Part shown: positions 13,895-21,190 of the stretch, piece by piece | Layout: every line of letters begins with the position of its first letter | How positions within the stretch are numbered: position 1 is the stretch's first letter | From: an uncultured Treponema sp. | Lineage (GTDB): Bacteria > Spirochaetota > Spirochaetia > Treponematales > Treponemataceae | Length of the DNA: 21,694 nucleotides | Direction: 5' to 3' | NCBI GenBank assembly: GCA_937893155.1 | Contig: CALBGU010000121.1 | Coordinates: forward strand, 1 to 21,694 | Notes under the pieces: generated by a model | Told to the model about the DNA's origin: nothing | Database searches by the model: none | Seen by the model: only the letters and a program-made list of their open reading frames with translations | Made by a program: the position numbers and the translations under genes

Positions 13895-16315
13895 TTATTC
13901 TGAAAAAAATGAAAACGACGCACCGCCATTTTTTTTGCATTTGTACAATTCCGTGTCAGCGCGACGGTACAATTCATCAAAATCGCACGGATTTTTGCTG
14001 TCCACAAAAAAAGATGCTCCCAAACTGACCGAAATGTTCCGCTCGCCGAGCGCGGGAATCTTGATATGCTTAATGCACGAAAAAAGGCGCTCGATTACGA
14101 TTTTTGCATCTTTTTCGTTTTGAATGCCGACAGCAAAAAAAGCGAATTCATCGCCGCCGAGCCGCATCAAAATATCTTGTTCGCGCAGTGCATTCTGCAT
14201 ACAAACGGCGAGCGCTTTTATCACTTGGTCGCCGGTTTCGTGCCCAAAAGTGTCGTTAATTGATTTGAATTTATCCGCGTCAAAAAGGCAAAACATACCG
14301 TATTTTTTCAACTGCAAAAGCCGTTTTGTTTCTGCCTCGCCGGAACCGCGATTTCGGATACCCGTCAGCGCGTCTGTTTCCGAAAGCAGCCTGAATCTGC
14401 CTGCCGCAATCGTTGCGTATTCGGCTTTGAATTTGAGACGCAAAAGCAAAAAAACACCGATTGCAATCCAAAAAATCACGCCGGTAAAAAGGAAAAATTC
14501 CTTGTTTTTCGCCAAAATATCCAACAGCGAACTCTCTTTGATGCTGTATTCCAGCCATTTTTTTTCAAACGCCGAAAGCGTGCCGTCGTTTTTCATCGCG
14601 CTGATAGCCGTGTTTATTTCATCGCGCAGTTCAATTTTTTTCACATTCACGCCGAATCCAAGATGGCTTTCAATTATATCGTAGACCTTGTAAAGCCCGC
14701 TGATATTTTCGTTTGAAATCACCATTTTTGCCACCGCATCGCGCAAAATCGCATAATCGTTTTCGCCGTTTTCTACGCTTTTGAGCTGATTTATGGGATT
14801 GTTGTAAATTACCGCAGTTTTATTCAGATTATATAAATCATAATTGTTGCTTTCGGTACTTGCGGCAATTTTTTTATCCCGCAACTCCAAAATGCTTGAA
14901 ATCTGATTTTTCCCCACGATGATGAACGAATCTTCCGCGGCGGCAATCGTGGGCAAAATATTGTTGTAGTACGCATTTTCGGAAAGCACCTCGAACGCCA
15001 TAAAAACGTCGTTGTAGCCGAAAACGGTATCCGAAAGCGCGTTAAATTTGGGCTTAAAATCGAATTCCACATTGTAGCCCAGCCGATTTGCGATTTCGGA
15101 CATCAAATCCACAAAAAATCCCGAATACGTGTCGCCGTTCAAAAAGCAATACGGCGCAAAATCGGGGATTCCAGCCACGCGAATCGTGCGCTCAAATGTG
15201 TTTTTGGGCGCAATGGATTGTAAGTGCTTTTTTTGGGGCTTGTAAAACGAAAAGCAAACAAACCCGATTTGCGCAAAAAGCATCAAAAACGCCACAATGA
15301 CCGCCGCCGAAAGCTCTGCTCTGACCACGGTTGTAAGCGGACTTTCCCATTTTTCGCTGTCGGATTTTTTTTCGTGAACGGCATAACTCTGGATTTTCAA
15401 AATGCCAAAAAAGAGCGCAAAAAGCGTGTAAAAAAGATATAAAAACAGCATCGCAAAATGAAAATGCCCGTATTTTGCAGGATTTGCCTTTTCTTTGGGC
15501 ACACAAATGACGAGCGACATTTCATTTTTGAGCTTGATGGTTTGAGTGATATATTTTTTGTTGAGTTTTCTTGATTGCAAAAAAGGTTCCCCGTTTTTTG
15601 CTTCCAGATACGCAAATCCGCTTTCCAGAATCCTCATTTCATCGACTTTTTTTGCAATGAGGGAAATATTGATGTCGAACCCCAACACGCCCACCACATT
15701 TTTGCCTTTCACAATCGGTACAACATACGAAATCATCGTGCGCGAAATATTTTGGTTAAAATACGGCTCGAGCCACTGCGCTTTTTTTGAATTTGCGGGA
15801 ATAAAATACCAGCCGACGTGCTCTAAATCATCAAAATCGTATTTTGATATATCGGTCAGCGGCAGTTTTTTAATTTCGCCGTCCTGCACGCCCAAAAAAA
15901 TCCCCGCCGCACTCGTTCCGTATCGCGGGTCAAAACGCAGATACGCGGTCATCACCGAGCCGTCAATCGAAGTTGCGCCTTTGTTTATCGAATGTAACAG
16001 ATATTCGCTCAAAATGTGGCGGGTGTGCTTTACCAGCTCGGTTCTCGTTTCGGTTTTGTACAAATCGATTTCTTTTTCGATGCGAAATTGGACTGCCGCA
16101 GAAATCGTATTCGCGGTGGTAACGCATTGCTCAAAAAACGAATCAATGTGCTGCGCGTATTTTTCGCACACAAGATTAAAATGTTCCTCGGATTGCTTTT
16201 TAAAATGGTTTTCGGTAAAAAAAATCCCAATTCCGCCCAGAAAAAGCGCAATGACAAGAAGCCCTAAAAATATTTTTATATCGGTCATTTTTCGGCGCAC
16301 GGTTATGCTGTCCAT
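13895..16315 (-). CDS. dual-sensor membrane diguanylate cyclase (dCache, SBP_bac_3, GGDEF)
   Basis: An 806-residue membrane protein predicted to make cyclic di-GMP. Order from the ATG at 16315: membrane helix about 12-33; extracytoplasmic dCache-like sensor about 35-280 (SVMTAYLRFDPRYGTSAAGIF, VVPIVKGKNVVGVLGFDINI); helices about 286-307 and 335-358; a periplasmic amino-acid-binding-protein domain (SBP_bac_3) about 375-591 (IRVAGIPDFAPYCF, GFFVDLMSEIANRLGY, LSAFEKKWLE); helix about 607-628; GGDEF about 645-806. The active site is intact: FDADKFKSINDTFGH and GGDEF at 720-724, with an RxxD inhibitory site at 711-714 exactly five residues before it. There is no ribosome site before the ATG, and the predicted promoter (16322-16350) ends 6 nt upstream; an ATG at 16288 is an alternative start. 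Likely co-transcribed with the Sel1 gene. Confidence 0.88.
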   Translation of the reverse strand: MDSITVRRKMTDIKIFLGLLVIALFLGGIGIFFTENHFKKQSEEHFNLVCEKYAQHIDSFFEQCVTTANTISAAVQFRIEKEIDLYKTETRTELVKHTRHILSEYLLHSINKGATSIDGSVMTAYLRFDPRYGTSAAGIFLGVQDGEIKKLPLTDISKYDFDDLEHVGWYFIPANSKKAQWLEPYFNQNISRTMISYVVPIVKGKNVVGVLGFDINISLIAKKVDEMRILESGFAYLEAKNGEPFLQSRKLNKKYITQTIKLKNEMSLVICVPKEKANPAKYGHFHFAMLFLYLFYTLFALFFGILKIQSYAVHEKKSDSEKWESPLTTVVRAELSAAVIVAFLMLFAQIGFVCFSFYKPQKKHLQSIAPKNTFERTIRVAGIPDFAPYCFLNGDTYSGFFVDLMSEIANRLGYNVEFDFKPKFNALSDTVFGYNDVFMAFEVLSENAYYNNILPTIAAAEDSFIIVGKNQISSILELRDKKIAASTESNNYDLYNLNKTAVIYNNPINQLKSVENGENDYAILRDAVAKMVISNENISGLYKVYDIIESHLGFGVNVKKIELRDEINTAISAMKNDGTLSAFEKKWLEYSIKESSLLDILAKNKEFFLFTGVIFWIAIGVFLLLRLKFKAEYATIAAGRFRLLSETDALTGIRNRGSGEAETKRLLQLKKYGMFCLFDADKFKSINDTFGHETGDQVIKALAVCMQNALREQDILMRLGGDEFAFFAVGIQNEKDAKIVIERLFSCIKHIKIPALGERNISVSLGASFFVDSKNPCDFDELYRRADTELYKCKKNGGASFSFFSE

Positions 16316-16321
16316 TTTTAA

Positions 16322-16350
16322 ATTATGGAACAAAAACCGTTAAAAATCAA
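16322..16350 (-). promoter_or_regulatory. candidate promoter of the diguanylate cyclase operon
   Basis: On the minus strand, TTGATT (16350-16345), 17-bp spacer, CATAAT (16327-16322). The -10 box ends 6 nt before the ATG at 16315, so the transcript would be nearly leaderless. The same gap must hold the promoter of the divergent NlpC gene, for which only a poor TTGTAG-17-TGCAAT (16361-16389) is visible. Confidence 0.5.
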
Positions 16351-16410
16351 TCATATTTTTTTGTAGTAAAAAAATACATTCTATGCAATAATTGATTCAA
16401 GAGGAATTAT

Positions 16411-17835
16411 ATGAAGAAAGTTGTTTTTTTGGTGTGTGTGATTGCGGCTGTTCTGTTTCCGATTTTGATGAGTGCGCAAAACGAAACAGTGGCGCAAAAT
16501 GCTCCGATTACGGCGTCCAGAATGAATTTCATCAATTTTGCGAATACGATGCTTGGGGTGGAATTTCGATTGGGCGGCGAAAAGCCAGAGCAGGGCTTTG
16601 ATTCGTTTGGGCTGGTAAAATATGCGGCAAAAAAAAGCCTTGGCAAGAAATTGCCGAGAGATGGCGAAAAACTGTACGCGAGTATGGACAAAACATTCAA
16701 AAAATCTGAGGGCACCAAAAATCTGATTCCGGGCGACCTTGTGTTTTTTAAGTCGAATCCGAACGGAAAAATTACCGACGTGGGCATTTATCTGGGCATT
16801 TATCAAGTCGAGGGCAAATTTTTGGGCAAAGAGGTCTTTTTGTATGCGTCGGCGCGTCCTGTGAAAATCGGAAAGCGAAAGAGAACTCGTCCGTGTGTCG
16901 CGATTGGCGATATGGCTGATTATGTGTGGAAAAATCAATATGCGGGCGCGGGGCGCTTTTTGCCGGAAATCGACGCGACCATTCAAGAGATGACTGCCGT
17001 GGAAACGTCGGACTTTTTGAAAGATGAAAATGTGGGCGCGGGAGATTTGGAAAACATTGCAAAAGACGTGGACAACACGCAACTTGAAGCGGGGATTGGC
17101 GCGCAATTTGAGGAAGCAGAGCAAAAATCAGCGGAAATTTTTGCGGATTTGGAGAGAGAGGCGATAAAGCAGGCGGGCGGCGAAAACAAATTTAAATCGG
17201 CGACGCAAGAACAGAAATCCGTTTGGATTGAAAAAGCGAAATCGGTGATACAATCAATGGATAAATATGCGAATTCATTTTTTTCTGAATCGCACCATAC
17301 GGAAAACGTCGCAGCAAGCTCAACCAAAATCACGGAAACTTCGGTTGGAACGATTTCTTCTATCGATGCTTCGGACGCGCGCCGTGAGTTTATCGAGTAC
17401 AGTATGCGCCTTCGCGGAATCCCGTATGTGTGGGGCGGCACGACACCCAAGGGCTTTGATTGCTCTGGCTTTGTGCAATATTCTGCGCTTCACGGCGTGA
17501 ATCTGACCTTGCCGCGCACTGCTGCCGCAATGAGCAGCTATGCCTCGTCGGTGTCGAGAGCGAACATTGAGCCGGGCGATTTGGTGTTTTTCAAGAGCCG
17601 CGGAAAAGTCAGCCACGTCGGGATTTATCTGGGGCGATACCGCGGGAGCGGCAGACTTGCGGGGCGCGAGGTGTTCATCAATGCGGCAAGCGCGGGACCG
17701 AGCACGGGCGTAACGCTTTCGGCGCTGGACGAACCGACGTGGAAGCGCACATTCTGCGGGGCGGGGCGAATCTTGCCGTCTGCCATCGATTCTTCTTCGC
17801 AGTTGGATTATGCCGTTGCGAGTTTGCTCAAATAA
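16411..17835 (+). CDS. exported tandem NlpC/P60 peptidase with a degenerate first domain
   Basis: A 474-residue secreted protein with signal peptide (about 1-22, ending SAQ). Two NlpC/P60 (papain-like peptidoglycan endopeptidase) domains flank a helical, Glu/Lys-rich linker (about 190-310). The second (about 320-460) has a complete triad: Cys351 in GFDCSGF, His402 in SHVGIYLG and Asn424 in FINAAS. The first (about 35-185) is clearly its duplicate, sharing PGDLVFFKS and VGIYLGxY, but has Ser65 (GFDSFG), Asp123 (ITDVGIYLG) and Tyr145 at those positions, so it should be catalytically dead and may bind wall peptides or regulate. NlpC/P60 enzymes usually cut the D-Glu to diamino-acid bond in wall stem peptides. 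AGAGGA precedes the ATG. A 42-bp repeat array lies in its 3' region. Confidence 0.92.
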   Translation: MKKVVFLVCVIAAVLFPILMSAQNETVAQNAPITASRMNFINFANTMLGVEFRLGGEKPEQGFDSFGLVKYAAKKSLGKKLPRDGEKLYASMDKTFKKSEGTKNLIPGDLVFFKSNPNGKITDVGIYLGIYQVEGKFLGKEVFLYASARPVKIGKRKRTRPCVAIGDMADYVWKNQYAGAGRFLPEIDATIQEMTAVETSDFLKDENVGAGDLENIAKDVDNTQLEAGIGAQFEEAEQKSAEIFADLEREAIKQAGGENKFKSATQEQKSVWIEKAKSVIQSMDKYANSFFSESHHTENVAASSTKITETSVGTISSIDASDARREFIEYSMRLRGIPYVWGGTTPKGFDCSGFVQYSALHGVNLTLPRTAAAMSSYASSVSRANIEPGDLVFFKSRGKVSHVGIYLGRYRGSGRLAGREVFINAASAGPSTGVTLSALDEPTWKRTFCGAGRILPSAIDSSSQLDYAVASLLK

Positions 17836-17856
17836 ACGCATTTTCTGCAATGCCCA

Positions 17857-18066
17857 CCTATTATTTAATAGGAGCAAGAAACCTCGCGGAAACAACGACC
17901 TATTATTTAATAGGAGCAAGAAACCGCGCGGAAACAACGACCTATTATTTAATAGGAGCAAGAAACTGCGCGGAAACAACGACCTATTAAATGATAAGAA
18001 CACAAAACTGTGTGGAAACAACCACCTATTAAATGATAGGCACAAAAAAAGGAGGATTATTCCTCC
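17857..18066. repeat. five-unit 42-bp tandem repeat with internal palindromes
   Basis: Units begin at 17857, 17899, 17941, 17983 and 18025, exactly 42 bp apart. Each of units 1-3 begins with the near-perfect palindrome CCTATTATTTAATAGG (7-bp arms, 2-bp centre), then AGCAAGAAAC and a variable GC block, then GGAAACAACGA. Units 1-3 differ by one or two bases; units 4 and 5 are diverged but keep the period, and unit 5 keeps a pairable stem with one G-T pair. There are no unique spacers, so it is a minisatellite, not a CRISPR. It starts 21 bp after the NlpC stop, and its last unit merges into the terminator at 18046-18071. It fills most of the gene-free stretch 17836-18240. Confidence 0.92.
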
Positions 18067-18071
18067 TTTTT
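18046..18071. terminator. bidirectional intrinsic terminator
   Basis: AAAAAGGAGGA (18046-18056) pairs perfectly with TCCTCCTTTTT (18061-18071) around a TTAT loop. On both strands the stem runs into a T tract, so it can end the NlpC transcript (plus) and the Sel1-lipoprotein transcript (minus). Confidence 0.85.
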
Positions 18072-18123
18072 CGTTTTGCTAAAAATCGTTTTTGGACGTG
18101 TTTCAAAAAGTATGCTGATAGTC

Positions 18124-18200
18124 TGTCATTCCGAACAAGTTTTCAGAATCTCATTTTGTAAGTATTATGAAAGAGATACTGAATCAAGTTCAGTATGACA
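18124..18200. repeat. imperfect inverted repeat of the dispersed TGTCAT...TGACA type
   Basis: Left arm TGTCATTCCGAAC... (18124-18152) and right arm GAGATACTGAATC...TATGACA (18173-18200) are imperfect reverse complements about 28 bp long with a 20-bp centre. The arms resemble a repeat found scattered in intergenic regions of many bacteria, often mistranslated as CHTELDSVS. It may be a small non-autonomous palindromic element or two inverted copies. The gap 18072-18240 shows nothing else. Confidence 0.6.
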
Positions 18201-18240
18201 AGTATTTTTTACAACCATACCTTTCGTATCACCACTTTTT

Positions 18241-19218
18241 TTATTCAGATATTTCTGAAAGCCGTTCGAGTGCGCTTTGGGCATCTGCGTAGCCAAGTTC
18301 GGCGGCGTTTTCGTACCATTCGCGCGCAGTGTTGGTGTCTTGCTCCACGCCGTAGCCGTTTTCGTACATAATCGCAAGATTATTCATCGCCATCGCGTAG
18401 CCTGCCGAAGCCGCATACTCAAAAAGCTCCACCGCTTTTGCAAAATCTTGTGTAACGCCCCAGCCATTCACATAGCACGCACCCAAATTATTGTGAGCGA
18501 TAATGTCGCCTTGATTGACCGCCTTCAGATAGTACATCACCGCTTTTTCAAAATCCTGCGCACCACCTTCGCCGTTTTGGCTCATCACGCCCAGATAATT
18601 AAGCGCCGCACCAAAATCCTGCGCCGCCGCTTTTTCAAACCATTTTTTCGCCGCCGCCACATCTTGCTTCACGCCGATTGCCTGATAATAAATCACGCCC
18701 AAATTGTATTGCGCTTCGGCACAGTTATTTTTTGCCGATTTTTCCAGCAATGTTTTTGCCTTTGCAAAATCCTGTTCCACGCCGTAGCCGTTCAAATACA
18801 AGAAGCCCAGATTTGACATCGCCAATGCGTGATTTTGCGCCGCGGCTTTTTCAAAAAACGTGCGGGCTTTATCAAAATCTGGTTCGCCAAAATAGCCGTG
18901 CTGATACAGCGAACCCAAATCGTTGAGCGCAGCAGGGTAGGAGAGTTCTGCGGATTGCTCAAGATATTCTATTGCTTTTGAAATATCAACTTCCACGCCG
19001 TTGCCGTTCGCATATATCGCGCTCAATTCATACAGGGCTTCTGCTGAACCGAACGCGGCGGCGTTTTCGTAATGCAAAATGGCTTCGCTGTATTCCTGTC
19101 GATTAAATGATTGTTCGGCTTTCACCAATTCATCGTTTGCCCCAGAATTGCCTTTTGGCGCACTTGCACAACTGGCAAAAAACACCGCGAATGCAAAAAG
19201 AAACACACATCTTTTCAT
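18241..19218 (-). CDS. Sel1-repeat lipoprotein
   Basis: A 325-residue lipoprotein: signal peptide MKRCVFLFAFAVFFASC with Cys17 as the lipidation site (relaxed lipobox FAS-C). Residues about 45-320 are seven consecutive, well-kept 36-residue Sel1-like repeats, each carrying a Y-x-N-G-x-G-V-x-x-D turn (for example YLNGYGVEQDFAKAKTLLEKSA and YVNGWGVTQDFAKAVELFEYAA). The array should form a superhelical protein-binding surface in the periplasm; the partner is unknown. GGGAG lies 8 nt before the ATG. A promoter at 19248-19277 lies in the short gap and the last codons of the upstream aminopeptidase gene. The bidirectional terminator at 18046-18071 ends the transcript. The repeats are more regular than those of the 777-residue Sel1 protein. 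Confidence 0.92.
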   Translation of the reverse strand: MKRCVFLFAFAVFFASCASAPKGNSGANDELVKAEQSFNRQEYSEAILHYENAAAFGSAEALYELSAIYANGNGVEVDISKAIEYLEQSAELSYPAALNDLGSLYQHGYFGEPDFDKARTFFEKAAAQNHALAMSNLGFLYLNGYGVEQDFAKAKTLLEKSAKNNCAEAQYNLGVIYYQAIGVKQDVAAAKKWFEKAAAQDFGAALNYLGVMSQNGEGGAQDFEKAVMYYLKAVNQGDIIAHNNLGACYVNGWGVTQDFAKAVELFEYAASAGYAMAMNNLAIMYENGYGVEQDTNTAREWYENAAELGYADAQSALERLSEISE

Positions 19219-19247
19219 AAGAATTCTCCCAAAAAAGTAATTGCGTC

Positions 19248-19277
19248 ATAATAGCAAAACGCATTGTGATTAGTCAA
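19248..19277 (-). promoter_or_regulatory. promoter of the Sel1 lipoprotein gene
   Basis: On the minus strand, TTGACT (19277-19272), 18-bp spacer, TATTAT (19253-19248). The -35 box is formed by the last codons and stop of the upstream M24 peptidase gene. Confidence 0.55.
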
Positions 19278-20412
19278 TGCGAATAATGCGGCTGTTCGTG
19301 AGCACCTCGTTTCCGTCCGCCGTAATCAAAACATCGTTTTCCAAACGACAGCCCCCGATGTGCGCGTCATATAATCCCGGCTCAAGCGTTACGATATTGC
19401 CCGCTTGGAATATCACATCATCGTCAGCTCTCATACTCACGCTCGGCGCTTCGTGAATCTCCAAGCCCGTGCCGTGTCCAAGCCCGTGCGGCATAGTGCG
19501 GCTTGCGCTCGCAAAAATCTCATCTGCTTTCTTCGCCGCGTCTTTCGTTTTGTTGCCTGCTTTATAGAGCTTTAAGCATTCGTCGAACGCCTGTTTTGTC
19601 AAAGTGAGCTGTTTTTCTTGCTCATTGGTCAGCTTGCCCTTTGCAATCGTGATTGTCGCGTCTGAAGCGTAGCCCTCATAGCAAACGCCGTAATCAAGAA
19701 TCGAAAGCCCCTGTGCAGGCCACGCGCCGTTTGTGTATGGAGGAAATGCGTGAATCGCAAAGCTCCGCGCAGGACCTGCCGCCAATGTGTCGAAACTCGT
19801 TCGCTCACAACCCGCCTCGCGCAATTTTCGCTCGATGAGCAACGCCACATCGGTTTCTGTTTTGATTTCGCCGTTTCGCGCCATCGTTTCGATGAGGTCG
19901 GTAATGCCGTTCGTAATGCGACACGCCTCGCGAGTGCACTCAATTTCGTACTCGTCTTTCACCGCGCGCATCTTCACCACCGCGTCGTGCGCACCTTTTT
20001 CGCGGCATTCAATGCACCAGCCCTCAAGTTCCTTTTCGTATTTCTTGAACTGCAAATAGCTCGTTACGCTCGGCAATTCCACCACCGCATTTTTCGGCGC
20101 GTACGAAAAAGACGCGAGAATCTCACGGATAGCCCGCTCTTTCTTTCTCTCAAAGGCTGTGTAAGGGATAAGACGGTCGGCTTTTGCCTTTTCCTTCATC
20201 AAGTTTTCGTCCCACGCCGTCAAAACGCTCTCGCCCTTTTCCGTGATAATCAAAATCGCGTCGCTCGGGTGTCCTGTGAGGTATCGAATCGCCACATCGC
20301 GCGCGCCCTCGGTGTCTTCAAACACGACGGCGAAGATTTTTTCTTTTCGCAAAAACTCGGCAACTCTTTCGCGGCGTGCTTTATAGATTTTGTCTAAATC
20401 AAACTCTTTCAT
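19270..20412 (-). CDS. M24-family Xaa-Pro aminopeptidase
   Basis: A 380-residue cytoplasmic metallopeptidase of the aminopeptidase P / prolidase type, which removes N-terminal residues before proline or splits Xaa-Pro dipeptides. It has the creatinase-like N-terminal domain (about 8-145) and the pita-bread catalytic domain (about 155-376). All five metal ligands are visible: Asp240 (SILDYG), Asp251 (YASDATIT), His313 (MPHGLGHGTGLEIHE), Glu344 (TLEPGLY) and Glu358 (GCRLENDVL), plus His221 (SFAIHAFPP), which often contacts substrate. GGAGGA stands 7 nt before the ATG at 20412 and a promoter at 20446-20474. Aminopeptidase P versus prolidase cannot be settled from sequence alone. Confidence 0.93.
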   Translation of the reverse strand: MKEFDLDKIYKARRERVAEFLRKEKIFAVVFEDTEGARDVAIRYLTGHPSDAILIITEKGESVLTAWDENLMKEKAKADRLIPYTAFERKKERAIREILASFSYAPKNAVVELPSVTSYLQFKKYEKELEGWCIECREKGAHDAVVKMRAVKDEYEIECTREACRITNGITDLIETMARNGEIKTETDVALLIERKLREAGCERTSFDTLAAGPARSFAIHAFPPYTNGAWPAQGLSILDYGVCYEGYASDATITIAKGKLTNEQEKQLTLTKQAFDECLKLYKAGNKTKDAAKKADEIFASASRTMPHGLGHGTGLEIHEAPSVSMRADDDVIFQAGNIVTLEPGLYDAHIGGCRLENDVLITADGNEVLTNSRIIRID

Positions 20413-20445
20413 TGATTTTCCTCCAAAAGATATTTTTCGCCCATC

Positions 20446-20474
20446 ATTGTATTTTCATCGCTCTCTTTTATCAA
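20446..20474 (-). promoter_or_regulatory. promoter of the Xaa-Pro aminopeptidase gene
   Basis: On the minus strand, TTGATA (20474-20469), 17-bp spacer, TACAAT (20451-20446); leader of about 30 nt with a strong GGAGGA site. Confidence 0.65.
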
Positions 20475-20561
20475 TATCTGTCCTCCCCGTTTCTTGATTA
20501 TTTTGCGCAAAGCTCACTTTCTCAAAAATACGGTACACACTCTGATATGTTGAACGAAATG

Positions 20562-20581
20562 AAAAAACTATTTGTGATAGT
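20562..20581 (-). terminator. weak terminator of the RelB-YoeB module
   Basis: On the minus strand, ACTAT (20581-20577) pairs with ATAGT (20571-20567) around CACAA, followed by six T. The stem is short and A/T-rich, and overlaps the toxin stop codon. Confidence 0.35.
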
Positions 20582-20837
20582 GAGTTTTGCAGGAAACTAT
20601 GTGCAAATCACCATTTTCGTCAAGGCGATAAACAAGGCGGTCTTCATCTGTGATTTCCCTGCTCCAATAGCCAGATAAGTCGTGCTTTAACGCTTCGGGT
20701 TTGCCAAGTCCCTTTTCGGCACCGTTGCGTTGTATGTCGTTTATCAGCTTGATGATTTTTAGCAGAATCTTTCGTTGGTTGTTTTCGACCAATTGCGTCA
20801 AGTCTGCCATTGCTTTGGGAGTCCAAACTATATTCAT
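20568..20837 (-). CDS. Txe/YoeB-family mRNA interferase toxin
   Basis: An 89-residue toxin that aligns along its whole length with E. coli YoeB, a ribosome-dependent endoribonuclease. GKPEALKHDLSGYWSREI corresponds to YoeB's GKPEPLKHNLSGFWSRRI. The catalytic residues are kept: Glu48, Arg67 (DEDRLVY) and His86-Tyr87 near the end (CKTHYHK), where YoeB ends in Tyr and this protein has two more residues. The start ATG overlaps the antitoxin stop as ATGA, so synthesis is probably coupled and subordinate to the antitoxin. A weak terminator overlaps its stop. It should be active as judged from its residues, but this is untested. Confidence 0.93.
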   Translation of the reverse strand: MNIVWTPKAMADLTQLVENNQRKILLKIIKLINDIQRNGAEKGLGKPEALKHDLSGYWSREITDEDRLVYRLDENGDLHIVSCKTHYHK

Positions 20838-21103
20838 TTTGTTTCTGCCATTGCTTCCAGCTCATTCAGCGAAATGCTTTTTGTGATGCCCGCCTTGTCT
20901 TGCGCGATTGATTCACGCAAAAATTTCATATTCTCTTCTGAATAAAACGGGTTTGCGTTGATTTCAAAAGGAATTCTTTGTTCACGGACAACTTTTTTGG
21001 CGAACATATTGAACACGGAAGAAACAGAAAGTCCTATTTCGTCACAAAATTTATCGAACGCGACTTTTGTTTCATCTTCCATACGAATGCTTAAACTTGT
21101 CAT
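20834..21103 (-). CDS. RelB/DinJ-family antitoxin
   Basis: An 89-residue antitoxin with an N-terminal ribbon-helix-helix DNA-binding region (MTSLSIRMEDETKVAFDKFCDEIGLSV... SSVFNMFAKKVVRE) followed by the typical RIPFEINANPFYSEENM block and a helical C-terminal tail that would wrap the toxin. The start at 21103 is set by AGGAGG 7 nt upstream; eleven extra in-frame residues further up are not likely to be translated. It overlaps the YoeB-like toxin by ATGA. An inverted repeat TGCAT-N5-ATGCA inside its promoter is the likely operator for autorepression. YoeB toxins usually pair with YefM; the RelB/DinJ partner here is a known but less common combination. Confidence 0.9.
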   Translation of the reverse strand: MTSLSIRMEDETKVAFDKFCDEIGLSVSSVFNMFAKKVVREQRIPFEINANPFYSEENMKFLRESIAQDKAGITKSISLNELEAMAETK

Positions 21104-21124
21104 ATTGCTGCCTCCTAGTTTCAA

Positions 21125-21153
21125 AATATACTGCATTATACATGCAAAGTAAA
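21125..21153 (-). promoter_or_regulatory. promoter and operator of the RelB-YoeB module
   Basis: On the minus strand, TTTACT (21153-21148), 17-bp spacer, TATATT (21130-21125). The perfect inverted repeat TGCAT-TATAC-ATGCA (21132-21146) fills the spacer, the position expected of an autorepressor operator for the ribbon-helix-helix antitoxin. Confidence 0.6.
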
Positions 21154-21190
21154 TGTTTTTTTCGTATTTTTAAATTGAATCTTTTCTCAT

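Noticed and set aside
15546..16343. 265-codon plus-strand open frame
   Set aside because: It lies wholly antisense to the diguanylate cyclase, which has intact domains and motifs; the composition is that of a shadow frame.
17320..18045. 241-codon minus-strand open frame over the array and the NlpC C-terminal domain
   Set aside because: Most of it is antisense to the catalytic NlpC/P60 domain, and the rest is repeat-derived; no start signals.
17857..18066. CRISPR array
   Set aside because: The units are contiguous with no unique spacers, the variable part is only a few bases, and no cas genes are present.
17739..18082. Open frames on both strands across the 42-bp array encoding repeated 14-residue peptides
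   Set aside because: The period is a multiple of three and the unit lacks stops in several frames, so open frames follow automatically; none has a ribosome site, and they overlap the NlpC gene.
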